From PWQG01 sp050486205 (GTDB lineage: Bacteria; Pseudomonadota; Gammaproteobacteria; Pseudomonadales; Pseudohongiellaceae), in the NCBI GenBank assembly GCA_050486205.1, contig JBJHCW010000005.1, forward strand, positions 313,972 to 377,971: DNA of 64,000 nucleotides. The letters are read 5' to 3'. Made by a program: the position numbers and the translations under genes. Positions 25,899 to 33,974 of the stretch are shown one piece after another; within the stretch, counting starts at the first letter, position 1, and every line of letters starts with the position of its first letter. The notes beneath the pieces are model-generated. The model was not told where the DNA came from, ran no database searches, and worked only from the letters and a program-made list of their open reading frames with translations.

Positions 25899-25932
25899 GG
25901 AGTCTTTTAACAGACAGTGTGGGTTTTCTTGC

Positions 25933-27306
25933 TCAGTCCCAGCTCAGCGCACCGCCGGTCTGGTATTCAATGACCCGGGTTTCGAAGAAGTTTTTCTCCT
26001 TGCGCAGGTCCATGATCTCGCTCATCCAGGGGAACGGGTTTTTCACACCCTTGAACTGCTCAGGCAATCCAATCTGGGCCAATCGCCGGTTGGCAATATA
26101 CTGAAGGTACTCTTCCATCATCACGGCGTTCATGCCGAGCACACCTCGAGGCATGGTGTCTCGTGCATATTCGATTTCCAGTTGTGTCGCCTGGAGAATC
26201 ATCTGTGTGGAATCCTGTCGCATCTGGTCGTCCCACAGCTGCGGATTTTCCAGCTTGATCTGGTTGATCATGTCGATGCCAAAATTCAGGTGCATGGACT
26301 CATCGCGCAGAATGTACTGGAACTGCTCAGCGGTGCCGGTCATCTTGTTGCGGCGGCCCATGGACAGTATCTGAGTAAAACCACAGTAGAAGAAAATGCC
26401 TTCCAGGCAGCAATAGAATGCGATCAGATTCTTCAGCAGCGCTTTGTCGGTTTCCGGAGTGCCGGTGTTGAAGTTGGGGTCACTCAACTCCTTTGTGTAC
26501 TTCAGGCCCCAGGATGCCTTTTTGGCGACTGAGGGAATCTCATGGTACATGTTGAAGATTTCGCCTTCATCCATACCCAGGGACTCGATACAGTACTGAT
26601 AGGCGTGTGTATGGATTGCTTCTTCAAAGGCCTGGCGCAGGATGTACTGACGGCACTCCGGGTTGGTGATCAGGCGGTAGACGGCCAGCACCAGGTTGTT
26701 GGCAACCAGGGAATCAGCAGTGGAGAAGAAACCAAGATTGCGTTTCACGATCAGCCGTTCGTCAGCAGTCAGACCTTCCTTGCCTTTCCACAAGGCAATG
26801 TCAGCGTTCATGTTGATTTCCTGGGGCATCCAGTGGTTGGCGCAACCGTCCAGATATTTCTGCCACGCCCAGTCGTATTTGAAGGGCACAAGCTGGTTCA
26901 GGTCGGCGCGGCAGTTGATCATGCGCTTGTCGTCCACTGTCACCCGCTCGGTCCATTCACCCAGCTCCTCCTGGCCGGCAGTCAGGTCCAATTCCTCCAG
27001 ATCGGCAAGCGCCTGCTGCAGCAGATCCGGATTGATCGCTTCGGGCGGCGCCTCCGTGCTGCCCGAATTCTGTTGGGCTACAGGTGCAGAGGTGGCGGTT
27101 GCCACATCCTGTTGCCTGGCACGTTGTGCCTGGGCCTGCTGTTCCGCCGCTTCATTCACACCACCATAGGGCATGGCTGGCGTTGCAGCCTGATTTGCCT
27201 GCGCCTGTGCAGTACGTTGCGGCTCCGTTTTTTTGGCCGGAGCCGGTGTGTCCAGGCCAACAAATGAGTCGGTTGAGCTGTCGCTGTAGTCATCCCAGGA
27301 AAGCAT
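25933..27306 (-). CDS. nrdB: class Ia ribonucleotide reductase beta subunit
   Basis: A 457-residue diiron-tyrosyl radical subunit that with NrdA reduces ribonucleotides. The start ATG 27306 has GGAGG five bases upstream; an in-frame TTG 15 bases earlier lies ahead of that site. The ferritin-like core starts at about residue 95 and carries the metal-ligand helices EEAIHTHAYQYCIESLG and LRDESMHLNFGIDMI. Residues ~20-85 are a Gln/Ala/Pro-rich, probably disordered extension not seen in E. coli NrdB (376 residues). No ATP-cone is present. The gene follows nrdA by 30 bases. No yfaE-type ferredoxin gene follows; a terminator does. Confidence 0.95.
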   Translation of the reverse strand: MLSWDDYSDSSTDSFVGLDTPAPAKKTEPQRTAQAQANQAATPAMPYGGVNEAAEQQAQAQRARQQDVATATSAPVAQQNSGSTEAPPEAINPDLLQQALADLEELDLTAGQEELGEWTERVTVDDKRMINCRADLNQLVPFKYDWAWQKYLDGCANHWMPQEINMNADIALWKGKEGLTADERLIVKRNLGFFSTADSLVANNLVLAVYRLITNPECRQYILRQAFEEAIHTHAYQYCIESLGMDEGEIFNMYHEIPSVAKKASWGLKYTKELSDPNFNTGTPETDKALLKNLIAFYCCLEGIFFYCGFTQILSMGRRNKMTGTAEQFQYILRDESMHLNFGIDMINQIKLENPQLWDDQMRQDSTQMILQATQLEIEYARDTMPRGVLGMNAVMMEEYLQYIANRRLAQIGLPEQFKGVKNPFPWMSEIMDLRKEKNFFETRVIEYQTGGALSWD

Positions 27307-27336
27307 GTATACCTCCGTCAAAATCTTGCAATTCGT

Positions 27337-30186
27337 TTACTGACAGGCTTCGCAGTCAGGGTCGTCAATTGAGCAGGCTGCCGGCACTGCTGCCGGTGCG
27401 CCACTGGATACCTTGTTGAGTGTGCCACTGCTGACGGTGGATTTTTCCGTCGTGGTTGCCGCCAGGGAGCGCAGGTAATAAGTGGTCTTGAGACCGCGCA
27501 GCCATGCCATACGGTAGGTGATATCCAGTTTCTTGCCGTCGGCGCCGGCAATGTACAGGTTCAGCGACTGTGCCTGATCGATCCATTTCTGACGTCGACT
27601 CGCTGCGTCAACCAACCAGCGTGGCTCCACTTCAAAGGCCGTGGCGTACAGGTCCTTGATGTGCTGCGGAATGCGATCTATCTGCTGCAGGCTGCCATCG
27701 TAGTATTTCAGGTCATTGACCATGACGTTGTCCCACAGGTTCAGCGCCTTCAGGTCGCGTACCAGGTAAGGATTCACCACTGTGAACTCGCCGGACAGGT
27801 TCGACTTCACATACAGGTTCTGGTACGTCGGTTCTATTGACTGTGACACACCGCTGATATTGGCAATGGTCGCCGTTGGTGCGATGGCCAGTACATTGGA
27901 GTTGCGCATACCGGTCCGGGCGATGCGCGTACGCAGCGCGTCCCAGTCCATGGTGGTGCTCATATCAACGTCCAGATAGTCATCACCACGCGCTTCACGC
28001 AGCAGGTTCAGTGAGTCAATCGGCAATATGCCCTGATCCCACAAGGAACCCTTGAAAGTTTCGTAGGTGCCGCGCTCCTCGGCCAGATCAGTTGATGCCT
28101 TGATGGCAAAATAACTGATCACTTCCATGGAGTTATCCGCGAACTTCACTGCACCATCGGATGCATAGGGGATGCGCTGGATATACAGGGAGTCCTGGAA
28201 CCCCATCACACCCATGCCCACCGGTCGATGCTTGAGGTTGGAGTTCTCCGCCTGTGGCACCGAGTAGTAGTTGATGTCAATCACGTTGTCCAGCATTCGA
28301 ACTGCGGTTTTGATGGTGCGTTCGAGCTTTTCGGTATCCAGTCCTTCTTCGGTGACGTGATTCACCAGATTGACCGAACCCAGATTGCACACGGCAATTT
28401 CATCGGCACTGGTGTTCAATGTGATTTCTGTGCACAGATTGGAGGAGTGGATGGTGCCCACGTGCTGCTGTGGAGAGCGCACGTTGCAGCTGTCCTTGAA
28501 CGTGATCCAGGGGTGCCCGGTCTCGAACAGCATGGACAGCATTTTGCGCCACAGATCCCGAGCGCGGACGGTCTTGAAAATCTCCATCTGACCGGCGGCG
28601 GCCTTGCGCTCGTATTCCAGGTAGGCACTCTCGAACGTCTTGCCATGCAGATCATGCAGGTCGGGCACATTGTTGGGTGAGAACAGAGTCCACTCGCCGT
28701 CCTCGAAGACACGTTTCATGAACAGGTCCGGTATCCAGTTGGCTGTGTTCATGTCATGTGTGCGCCGGCGATCGTCACCTGTGTTCTTGCGCAGCTCAAG
28801 AAACTCTTCAATGTCCAGGTGCCAGGTTTCCAGATAGGCACACACGGCGCCCTTGCGTTTTCCGCCCTGGTTTACGGCCACGGCCGTGTCATTGACCACC
28901 TTCAGAAATGGCACGATGCCCTGGGACTTGCCATTGGTTCCCTTGATATGAGCGCCCAGTGCTCGCACCGGTGTCCAGTCATTACCCAGCCCACCAGCCC
29001 ACTTGGACAGCATGGCATTGTCCTTGATGGCGCCGTAGATGCCGTGAAGGTCATCCGGCACGGTAGTGAGGAAGCAGGATGACAGCTGCGGGCGCAGCGT
29101 GCCGGAATTGAACAGCTGGGGCGTGGAGACCATGTAATCAAAGGTCGAAATCAGGTTGTAGAACTCGATGGCGCGCTCTTCGCGGTTGACTTCATTGCTG
29201 GCCAGGCCCATGGCCACCCGCATGAAGAAGATCTGCGGCAGCTCGAACCGTGTATTTTCGCTGTGTATGAAGTAGCGATCGTAAAGAGTCTGCAGTCCCA
29301 GATAGGTGAACTGGGTGTCGCGTTCTGCTTTGAGCGCCTCACCCAGCAGTTCAATATCGTAGTCGAGCAGATGGGGTGACAACAGGCCAAGTTCGACACC
29401 CTTTTCAATATAGGGTCGAAGTACCGCCGGATAGCGGTAGTTCATCTCGGATTGGGTGGCACTGTCGGTGATACCAAGAAACTGCAGGGCTTCGCTGCGC
29501 AGGGTGTCCAACAACAGACGTGCGGTGACATAGGAATAATTCGGATCCTGTTCCACCATCGTCCGGGCCGTCATGACGGCCGATGTGCGGACATCGTCCA
29601 GTGAGACGCCGGGATACAGATTCTTCAGTGTCTCCTCGTAGATGGAATCGGCCGATACCGCCTCCAGACCCTGACAGGCTTCGTCGATGACGGTACGCAG
29701 TCGCGAGGTATCCAGCGGCGCCTGACTGCCATCGGGCAGGGTGACGGTAATAGTGGATTCAGCTGTCTGCTCACGTGCCCGCTGCTGTTCGCGAAGGCGG
29801 GCGTGTTCCTCCCGGTAGAGTACGTAGGAGCGAGCCACTTTCTGCTCACCGGTACGCATCAGGGCCAGTTCGACCTGGTCCTGGATTTCCTCGATGTGGA
29901 TGGTGCCGCCTGAGGGCATACGCCGTTCGAAGATGGTGCTGATCTGGCTGGCCAGCCTGGCAACGGTTTCCCGGATGCGTGAAGAGGCGGCAGCGGTGCC
30001 GCCCTCGACAGCAAGATAGGCCTTGGTGATGGCTACGCTGATCTTGCTTTCATCATAGGGTACCAGCGCGCCGTTACGCTTGATGACACGGATCTGGCCC
30101 GGTGCGCTGGCTGGTTTTTTATCTGCTTGCTGGATGTTGGCGCTGGCGCCAGCGGTGCCGGAAGGTTTGTAGGTATCGGTATGCAT
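27337..30186 (-). CDS. nrdA: class Ia ribonucleotide reductase alpha subunit
   Basis: About 949 residues, catalytic subunit for NDP reduction. The N-terminus carries an ATP-cone (IRVIKRNGALVPYDESKI) followed by a second, weaker cone-like region to about residue 240, as in Pseudomonas NrdA, which is longer than the E. coli protein. Catalytic elements include SSCFLTTVPDD, NLCTEITLNT, CNLGSVNL, and the C-terminal redox pair C945-x2-C948 in DDPDCEACQ. I prefer ATG 30186, which has GGAGA five bases upstream; ATG 30198 is in frame but lacks a ribosome site. Control by NrdR and DnaA is suggested by upstream sites. Confidence 0.95.
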   Translation of the reverse strand: MHTDTYKPSGTAGASANIQQADKKPASAPGQIRVIKRNGALVPYDESKISVAITKAYLAVEGGTAAASSRIRETVARLASQISTIFERRMPSGGTIHIEEIQDQVELALMRTGEQKVARSYVLYREEHARLREQQRAREQTAESTITVTLPDGSQAPLDTSRLRTVIDEACQGLEAVSADSIYEETLKNLYPGVSLDDVRTSAVMTARTMVEQDPNYSYVTARLLLDTLRSEALQFLGITDSATQSEMNYRYPAVLRPYIEKGVELGLLSPHLLDYDIELLGEALKAERDTQFTYLGLQTLYDRYFIHSENTRFELPQIFFMRVAMGLASNEVNREERAIEFYNLISTFDYMVSTPQLFNSGTLRPQLSSCFLTTVPDDLHGIYGAIKDNAMLSKWAGGLGNDWTPVRALGAHIKGTNGKSQGIVPFLKVVNDTAVAVNQGGKRKGAVCAYLETWHLDIEEFLELRKNTGDDRRRTHDMNTANWIPDLFMKRVFEDGEWTLFSPNNVPDLHDLHGKTFESAYLEYERKAAAGQMEIFKTVRARDLWRKMLSMLFETGHPWITFKDSCNVRSPQQHVGTIHSSNLCTEITLNTSADEIAVCNLGSVNLVNHVTEEGLDTEKLERTIKTAVRMLDNVIDINYYSVPQAENSNLKHRPVGMGVMGFQDSLYIQRIPYASDGAVKFADNSMEVISYFAIKASTDLAEERGTYETFKGSLWDQGILPIDSLNLLREARGDDYLDVDMSTTMDWDALRTRIARTGMRNSNVLAIAPTATIANISGVSQSIEPTYQNLYVKSNLSGEFTVVNPYLVRDLKALNLWDNVMVNDLKYYDGSLQQIDRIPQHIKDLYATAFEVEPRWLVDAASRRQKWIDQAQSLNLYIAGADGKKLDITYRMAWLRGLKTTYYLRSLAATTTEKSTVSSGTLNKVSSGAPAAVPAACSIDDPDCEACQ

Positions 30187-30348
30187 TGGCGTCTCCATGA
30201 TTTTATTCTTGATCCCCGGGCTATCGGCATGATGCGATGAGATCAGGGAAAAACGGTATTGCCTGAACGGTAAAGCCCGGCTGATGATCCTGCCCCATCT
30301 TCCAGGTACGTTCTCAAGTGCTTGCTCAGTGCTTTCTCAGGCGGTCCC

Positions 30349-30395
30349 ACACTATATATAGATGATTTTCTCTGCGTGAACACAAGATAGTGGTG
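30349..30395. promoter_or_regulatory. pair of NrdR-box-like sites upstream of nrdA
   Basis: Box A at 30349-30364 (ACACTATATATAGATG) matches 14 of 16 positions of the NrdR consensus ACACWATATATWGTGT. Box B at 30380-30395 (ACACAAGATAGTGGTG) is weaker (11 of 16). Their starts are 31 bases apart, three helical turns, which is the usual NrdR pair spacing. NrdR represses ribonucleotide reductase genes when dATP is high. Confidence 0.7.
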
Positions 30396-30422
30396 TTTTT
30401 GGCGGATTGCAAGGCTTATTGC

Positions 30423-30442
30423 TGTGGATAGCCTGTGGAAAA
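30423..30442. promoter_or_regulatory. two DnaA-box-like sites upstream of nrdA
   Basis: TGTGGATAG (30423-30431) and TGTGGAAAA (30434-30442) each match 8 of 9 bases of the DnaA box complement TGTGGATAA and lie 11 bases apart in the same orientation. DnaA regulates nrdAB in E. coli, linking dNTP supply to replication. Confidence 0.5.
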
Positions 30443-30445
30443 CCG

Positions 30446-30483
30446 TGTGTATATCTTGTGTCAGTGCACACTAGATATAGTGG
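30446..30483. promoter_or_regulatory. distal NrdR-box-like sites
   Basis: 30468-30483 (ACACTAGATATAGTGG) matches the NrdR consensus at 14 of 16 positions. A weak half-match (11 of 16) sits at 30446-30461, 22 bases before. Together with the proximal pair and the DnaA-like boxes, this fills the 399-base gap between nrdA and argF, which holds no gene that I can see. Confidence 0.5.
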
Positions 30484-30555
30484 TTTGTCGGAGAAGTGCA
30501 GGTAACTGTCGGGAAGAGGCGGAAACAGACGTGAAGATTCGCTAACGAGGGCCAA

Positions 30556-30576
30556 GCGGGCGGTAATGCCGCCCGC
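30556..30576 (-). terminator. GC-rich hairpin after argF
   Basis: GCGGGCGG-TAATG-CCGCCCGC, an 8-base perfect stem, begins 10 bases past the argF stop. No T-run follows on the minus strand, so it may be a Rho-assisted terminator or an mRNA end-protecting hairpin. Confidence 0.45.
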
Positions 30577-30585
30577 CCGGTAGCG

Positions 30586-31488
30586 TCATTGATCGCCAAC
30601 CAGGAATTCGAGCAGGGCTTTCTGGGCGTGCAGGCGGTTTTCCGCTTCATCCCAGACCACGCTGTCCGGTGCGTCCAGCAGTTCGGCGGACACTTCCTCG
30701 CCACGGTGAGCCGGCAGACAGTGCATGAAAAGGGCATCAGAGCCTGCCAGTGCCATCAGCTCACTATTGACCTGGTAACCACTGAACTTCTCAAGGCGAC
30801 TGCCTTCTTCCTCCTCCTGGCCCATGGAGGCCCATACGTCGGTAACCACCAGCGCCGCGTCCCGCACAGCTTCCTGTGGGCTGCGTACGATGGCAACCCG
30901 GTCACTGTTGAGTTCCAGCAGTTCGGCCTTGGGCTCAAAACCCTCCGGGCAGGCAATACGCAGCTCAAAGTCAAACTGCCTTGCGGCATTGATATAGGAG
31001 TTACACATATTGTGTCCGTCACCCACCCAGGCAACGGTCTTGCCCTGGATGTCACCGCGATGCTCCATAAAGGTCTGCATGTCTGCCAGCAGCTGACAGG
31101 GGTGGTAGTCATCGGTGAGCGAGTTGATCACCGGTACCGTGGAATGCGCGGCGAAACGCTCAAGTTTGGCATGGGAGAAGGTGCGGATGGTGATTACATC
31201 CACCATGCTTGACAGCACCCGCGCGGTGTCTTCTATGGGTTCGCCCCGATCAAGCTGGGTGTCGCTGGGTGACAGAAACAGTGAAGAGCCACCTAGCTGG
31301 GTCATGGCAACCTCAAAGGACACGCGGGTACGGGTTGAGGACTTTTCGAAGATCATGCCCAGTGTCTTGTTCTTCAGGGTCTCCTCGCGCAGGCTCGGGC
31401 TTTTTTTCAAGGCCACTGCATGTTTGAGAATGCTTTTCAGTTCGTCACTGCTCAGATCAAGCAATGTCAGGAAGTGTCGGGTTGCCAT
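30586..31488 (-). CDS. argF: ornithine carbamoyltransferase
   Basis: A 300-residue enzyme converting ornithine and carbamoyl phosphate to citrulline in arginine synthesis. Carbamoyl-phosphate motif STRTR sits in EKSSTRTRVSFEVAMTQLGG, and the ornithine-specific MHCLPAHRGEEVS is present near the C-terminus, with DVWASMGQEEE. Absence of the ATCase loop KGES separates it from pyrB at 16 kb. No argD neighbour is present. The gene is transcribed toward nrdA and ends in a hairpin. No ArgR box is evident in the 284 bases upstream. Confidence 0.96.
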   Translation of the reverse strand: MATRHFLTLLDLSSDELKSILKHAVALKKSPSLREETLKNKTLGMIFEKSSTRTRVSFEVAMTQLGGSSLFLSPSDTQLDRGEPIEDTARVLSSMVDVITIRTFSHAKLERFAAHSTVPVINSLTDDYHPCQLLADMQTFMEHRGDIQGKTVAWVGDGHNMCNSYINAARQFDFELRIACPEGFEPKAELLELNSDRVAIVRSPQEAVRDAALVVTDVWASMGQEEEEGSRLEKFSGYQVNSELMALAGSDALFMHCLPAHRGEEVSAELLDAPDSVVWDEAENRLHAQKALLEFLVGDQ

Positions 31489-31502
31489 GGTTCAGCTGCT
31501 CA

Positions 31503-31522
31503 TCGTCTGAAGTCGTCTGAAG
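31503..31522. repeat. 10-base tandem duplication upstream of argF
   Basis: TCGTCTGAAG occurs twice in direct tandem, starting 15 bases upstream of the argF start. The rest of the 284-base gap to grxD shows a short GC-rich inverted repeat (AGGGC / GCCCT around 31547-31566) but no gene. Confidence 0.6.
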
Positions 31523-31772
31523 ATGCCGGGGCATACAAAACAAAAAAGGGCAGCCCGTTGCCGCCCTGAATCAAGCGGCTATATTACCCCGGATTGCAGC
31601 CGGCGGGCAATTCTCTGGCTGCTGCCCTCTGCCCGATGCTGTGTGCCCGGCTGGCTCCATACCAAGTCAGAGACAGATCATGTAGAATGTCCAGCCCCTG
31701 TGAGCTGCCGGAAACGGTGGCAGGCAAACACCGGTACGCCGGAATCAGAATCGGATAACGGGTAGAACGTTT

Positions 31773-32102
31773 ATGAGTATCGAAGAAACCATCAAAGAGC
31801 AGATCAGTTCCAACAGTATTCTGTTGTACATGAAAGGGTCACCCGAGCAGCCCCAGTGCGGTTTTTCTGCCCAGGCCGTGCAGTGCCTGATGGGCTGTGG
31901 CAAGCGATTTGCGTATGTGGATGTGCTGGCCAACCCGGAAGTGCGCGCAACGCTGCCAACCATTGCCAATTGGCCGACTTTCCCCCAGCTCTGGATTGAC
32001 GGCGAGCTGGTGGGTGGATGTGACATCATCGTTGACATGTATCAGAAGGGTGAGCTGCAGACCCAGATTGATGCCGCCGGCGGTGGCTCCCCGGCCGCCT
32101 GA
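31773..32102 (+). CDS. grxD: monothiol glutaredoxin
   Basis: A 109-residue CGFS-type glutaredoxin. The active site is Cys29 in PQCGFSAQAV, with the glutathione-binding lysine in YMKGSPEQ, WPTFPQLWI and GGCDIIVDMY. Members bind a bridging [2Fe-2S] cluster with glutathione and carry clusters to apoproteins. It is a stand-alone transcription unit ended by a hairpin with a short T-run, convergent with rnt. Confidence 0.95.
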   Translation: MSIEETIKEQISSNSILLYMKGSPEQPQCGFSAQAVQCLMGCGKRFAYVDVLANPEVRATLPTIANWPTFPQLWIDGELVGGCDIIVDMYQKGELQTQIDAAGGGSPAA

Positions 32103-32108
32103 GTGATG

Positions 32109-32132
32109 CCTGCCCGTTATCCGGGCAGGTTT
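32109..32132 (+). terminator. terminator after grxD
   Basis: CCTGCCCG-TTATC-CGGGCAGG forms an 8-base stem followed by TTT, starting 6 bases after the grxD stop. The T-run is short. Confidence 0.6.
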
Positions 32133-32149
32133 CTGCTACCCCGTCAGTA

Positions 32150-32794
32150 TCACTCTGACGGGGGCCAGCCTCCCATATCCCGCCACTTGTTGACCATGCG
32201 ACAGAACAGCTCTGCTGTTCTCTCCGCATCGTAACGTGCCGAGTGTGCCTCATTGGTGTCAAAATTGATTCGCGCGGCTTCGCAGGCCTTGGCCAGCACA
32301 GTCTGGCCGTACACCAGGCCGCTCAGCGTTGCGGTATCGAAGCTTGAAAACGGATGAAACGGGTTACGTTTCAGGTCATTGCGAGCAACTGCCGCATTGA
32401 TGAATCCGTGATCAAAGTGTGCGTTATGCGCAACCAGGATGGCGCGCTTGCAGGCGTTTTCCTTCAAAGACGAACGAATCAGTCTGAACATATCCTGGAA
32501 CACTTCCCGTTCTGAGCGGGCGATGCGCAGTGGATGCCAGGGATCAATGCCGGTGAACTTCAGCGCTGCGTCCTCAATATTGGAGCCTTCAAAGGGTTTT
32601 ACCCGATGGAAGTAGGTCTGCTCAATTCCCAGTGTACCGTTTTCATCCATACCCAGAATTACAGCCGCAATCTCCAGAATGGCATCGGTGCTGGCATTGA
32701 AACCGCCACACTCGATATCCACCACCACCGGCATATAGGTGCGGAAGCGCTCCGCCATCAGCGTTATCGGTGGTTGATCGTCCTCGTCCCTCAT
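32150..32794 (-). CDS. rnt: ribonuclease T
   Basis: A 214-residue DEDD 3'-5' exoribonuclease that trims tRNA and other stable RNA ends. Catalytic motifs are VVDIECGGFNASTDAILE, VAHNAHFDHGF and AHSARYDAERTAELFC. I chose ATG 32794, whose ATGA overlaps the pyrC stop, with GAGGACAG upstream. This matches E. coli RNase T (215 residues); an ATG at 32821 inside pyrC lacks a ribosome site. Translational coupling to pyrC is likely. Confidence 0.95.
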   Translation of the reverse strand: MRDEDDQPPITLMAERFRTYMPVVVDIECGGFNASTDAILEIAAVILGMDENGTLGIEQTYFHRVKPFEGSNIEDAALKFTGIDPWHPLRIARSEREVFQDMFRLIRSSLKENACKRAILVAHNAHFDHGFINAAVARNDLKRNPFHPFSSFDTATLSGLVYGQTVLAKACEAARINFDTNEAHSARYDAERTAELFCRMVNKWRDMGGWPPSE

Positions 32795-33837
32795 CAGTGA
32801 CTGTCCTCTGTCAGTTGCCATGCAATGGAGTGGTTGGCCCGCAGTGGCACCACGGTGCTGTCGCCCAACGGGTATGTTGCCGGCACGGACCAGGGTTTGT
32901 GTCGCAGGGTGATGGTATCGGTGTTTCGTGGCAGGCCATAGAAGTCCGGTCCGTTGAAAGCCGCAAAGGCTTCCAGTTGGTTCAGCGCGCCGGCTGCGGC
33001 AAAGGCTTCGGCATACAGTTCAATGGCTGCATGTGCGGTATAACATCCGGCACAGCCGCAGTCCGATTCCTTGTCGTGTTTCGGATGTGGTGCCGAGTCC
33101 GTGCCCAGGAAAAAACGCGGGTTGCCACTGGTTGCTGCCCGGATCAGTGCCTGTTGATGTGCGTTGCGCTTGAGGACAGGCAGACAATACAGATGTGGCC
33201 GAATGCCGCCGACCAGCATGTCGTTCCTGTTGTACAGCAGGTGATGGGCGGTGATGGTTGCTGCGATATTGGCGCTTCCCTGTTCAACAAAACGGACAGC
33301 ATGTTCCGTGGTGATGTGCTCCAGCACGATACGCAGGTCCGGCAGTTTTTCCGTCAAAGGTGCCAGGATTTCCGTTATGAAGACTTTTTCGCGATCAAAA
33401 ATGTCGACGGCGTCGCGGGTGACTTCGCCGTGGACAAGCAATGGCATGCCCACGTCTGCCAGTGTCTGCAGTGCTTCACTGATACGGTTGATGTCGGTAA
33501 CGCCGCTGTCGGAATTGGTTGTGGCACCCGCCGGATAGAGTTTCACCGCATGAACCACACCACTTTGAGCAGCGCGCCTGATTTCCGCAGGCTCGGTATT
33601 GTCGGTCAGGTACAGGGTCATCAGCGGTTCAAAGTCGCTGCCTTCAGGCAGCGCGTCCAGGATACGCTGGTGGTAGGCCTCGGCATCAGCTGTTGTGGTC
33701 ACCGGCGGTTTCAGATTCGGCATGATGATGGCGCGGCGAAAACTGCGGGCAGTGTGTTGCACGGCATCACGCATCGCGGCGCCGTCTCGCAGGTGCAGGT
33801 GCCAGTCGTCGGGTCGGGTCAGGGTAATCGTCTGCAT
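32794..33837 (-). CDS. pyrC: dihydroorotase
   Basis: A 347-residue class II dihydroorotase closing carbamoyl-aspartate to dihydroorotate. Zinc ligands appear in DDWHLHLRDG, the LYPAGATTNS carbamylated-lysine region, HGEVT, EHITTEHAVR and GTDSAPHPKHDKE. ATG 33837 matches the E. coli protein (348 residues) exactly in frame; a longer reading from 33975 would run through a repeat and a divergent promoter. It is first of a pyrC-rnt unit and divergent from motY. Its partner pyrB is 16 kb away. Confidence 0.96.
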   Translation of the reverse strand: MQTITLTRPDDWHLHLRDGAAMRDAVQHTARSFRRAIIMPNLKPPVTTTADAEAYHQRILDALPEGSDFEPLMTLYLTDNTEPAEIRRAAQSGVVHAVKLYPAGATTNSDSGVTDINRISEALQTLADVGMPLLVHGEVTRDAVDIFDREKVFITEILAPLTEKLPDLRIVLEHITTEHAVRFVEQGSANIAATITAHHLLYNRNDMLVGGIRPHLYCLPVLKRNAHQQALIRAATSGNPRFFLGTDSAPHPKHDKESDCGCAGCYTAHAAIELYAEAFAAAGALNQLEAFAAFNGPDFYGLPRNTDTITLRHKPWSVPATYPLGDSTVVPLRANHSIAWQLTEDSH

Positions 33838-33844
33838 CAATCTG

Positions 33845-33895
33845 TCCGAAGTGTAGGTGTCCGAAGTAACGGTGTCCAAAGTAAGGATCCGAAGT
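33845..33895. repeat. four degenerate tandem copies of a ~15-base unit between pyrC and motY
   Basis: TCCGAAGT recurs at 33845, 33860, 33875 (as TCCAAAGT) and 33888, spaced 15, 15 and 13 bases, with a TAA/GTA-type linker. The repeat begins eight bases before the pyrC start codon and ends in the -35 of the motY promoter. Confidence 0.75.
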
Positions 33896-33921
33896 AAAGT
33901 TTTATGCCGCTGGGCCGATTC
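33895..33921 (+). promoter_or_regulatory. sigma-28 (FliA) promoter of motY
   Basis: TAAA at 33895-33898, 15 bases, then GCCGATTC at 33914-33921. The flagellar sigma-28 consensus is TAAA-N15-GCCGATAA, so both elements and the spacing fit with two mismatches at the end. It lies 54 bases before the motY start. Confidence 0.82.
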
Positions 33922-33974
33922 ACATGACATCAGCCCGTGTATCGGAAATCTGCTGTCAGATAAAGAGTGCAACA

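Noticed and set aside
33845..33895. Tandem array before pyrC as a CRISPR
   Set aside because: Units are about 15 bases, directly abutting, without spacers or cas genes.
32770..33897. 375-codon plus-strand frame opposite pyrC and rnt
   Set aside because: Antisense to two clearly identified genes, with Cys/Gln/His-rich composition typical of a shadow frame.
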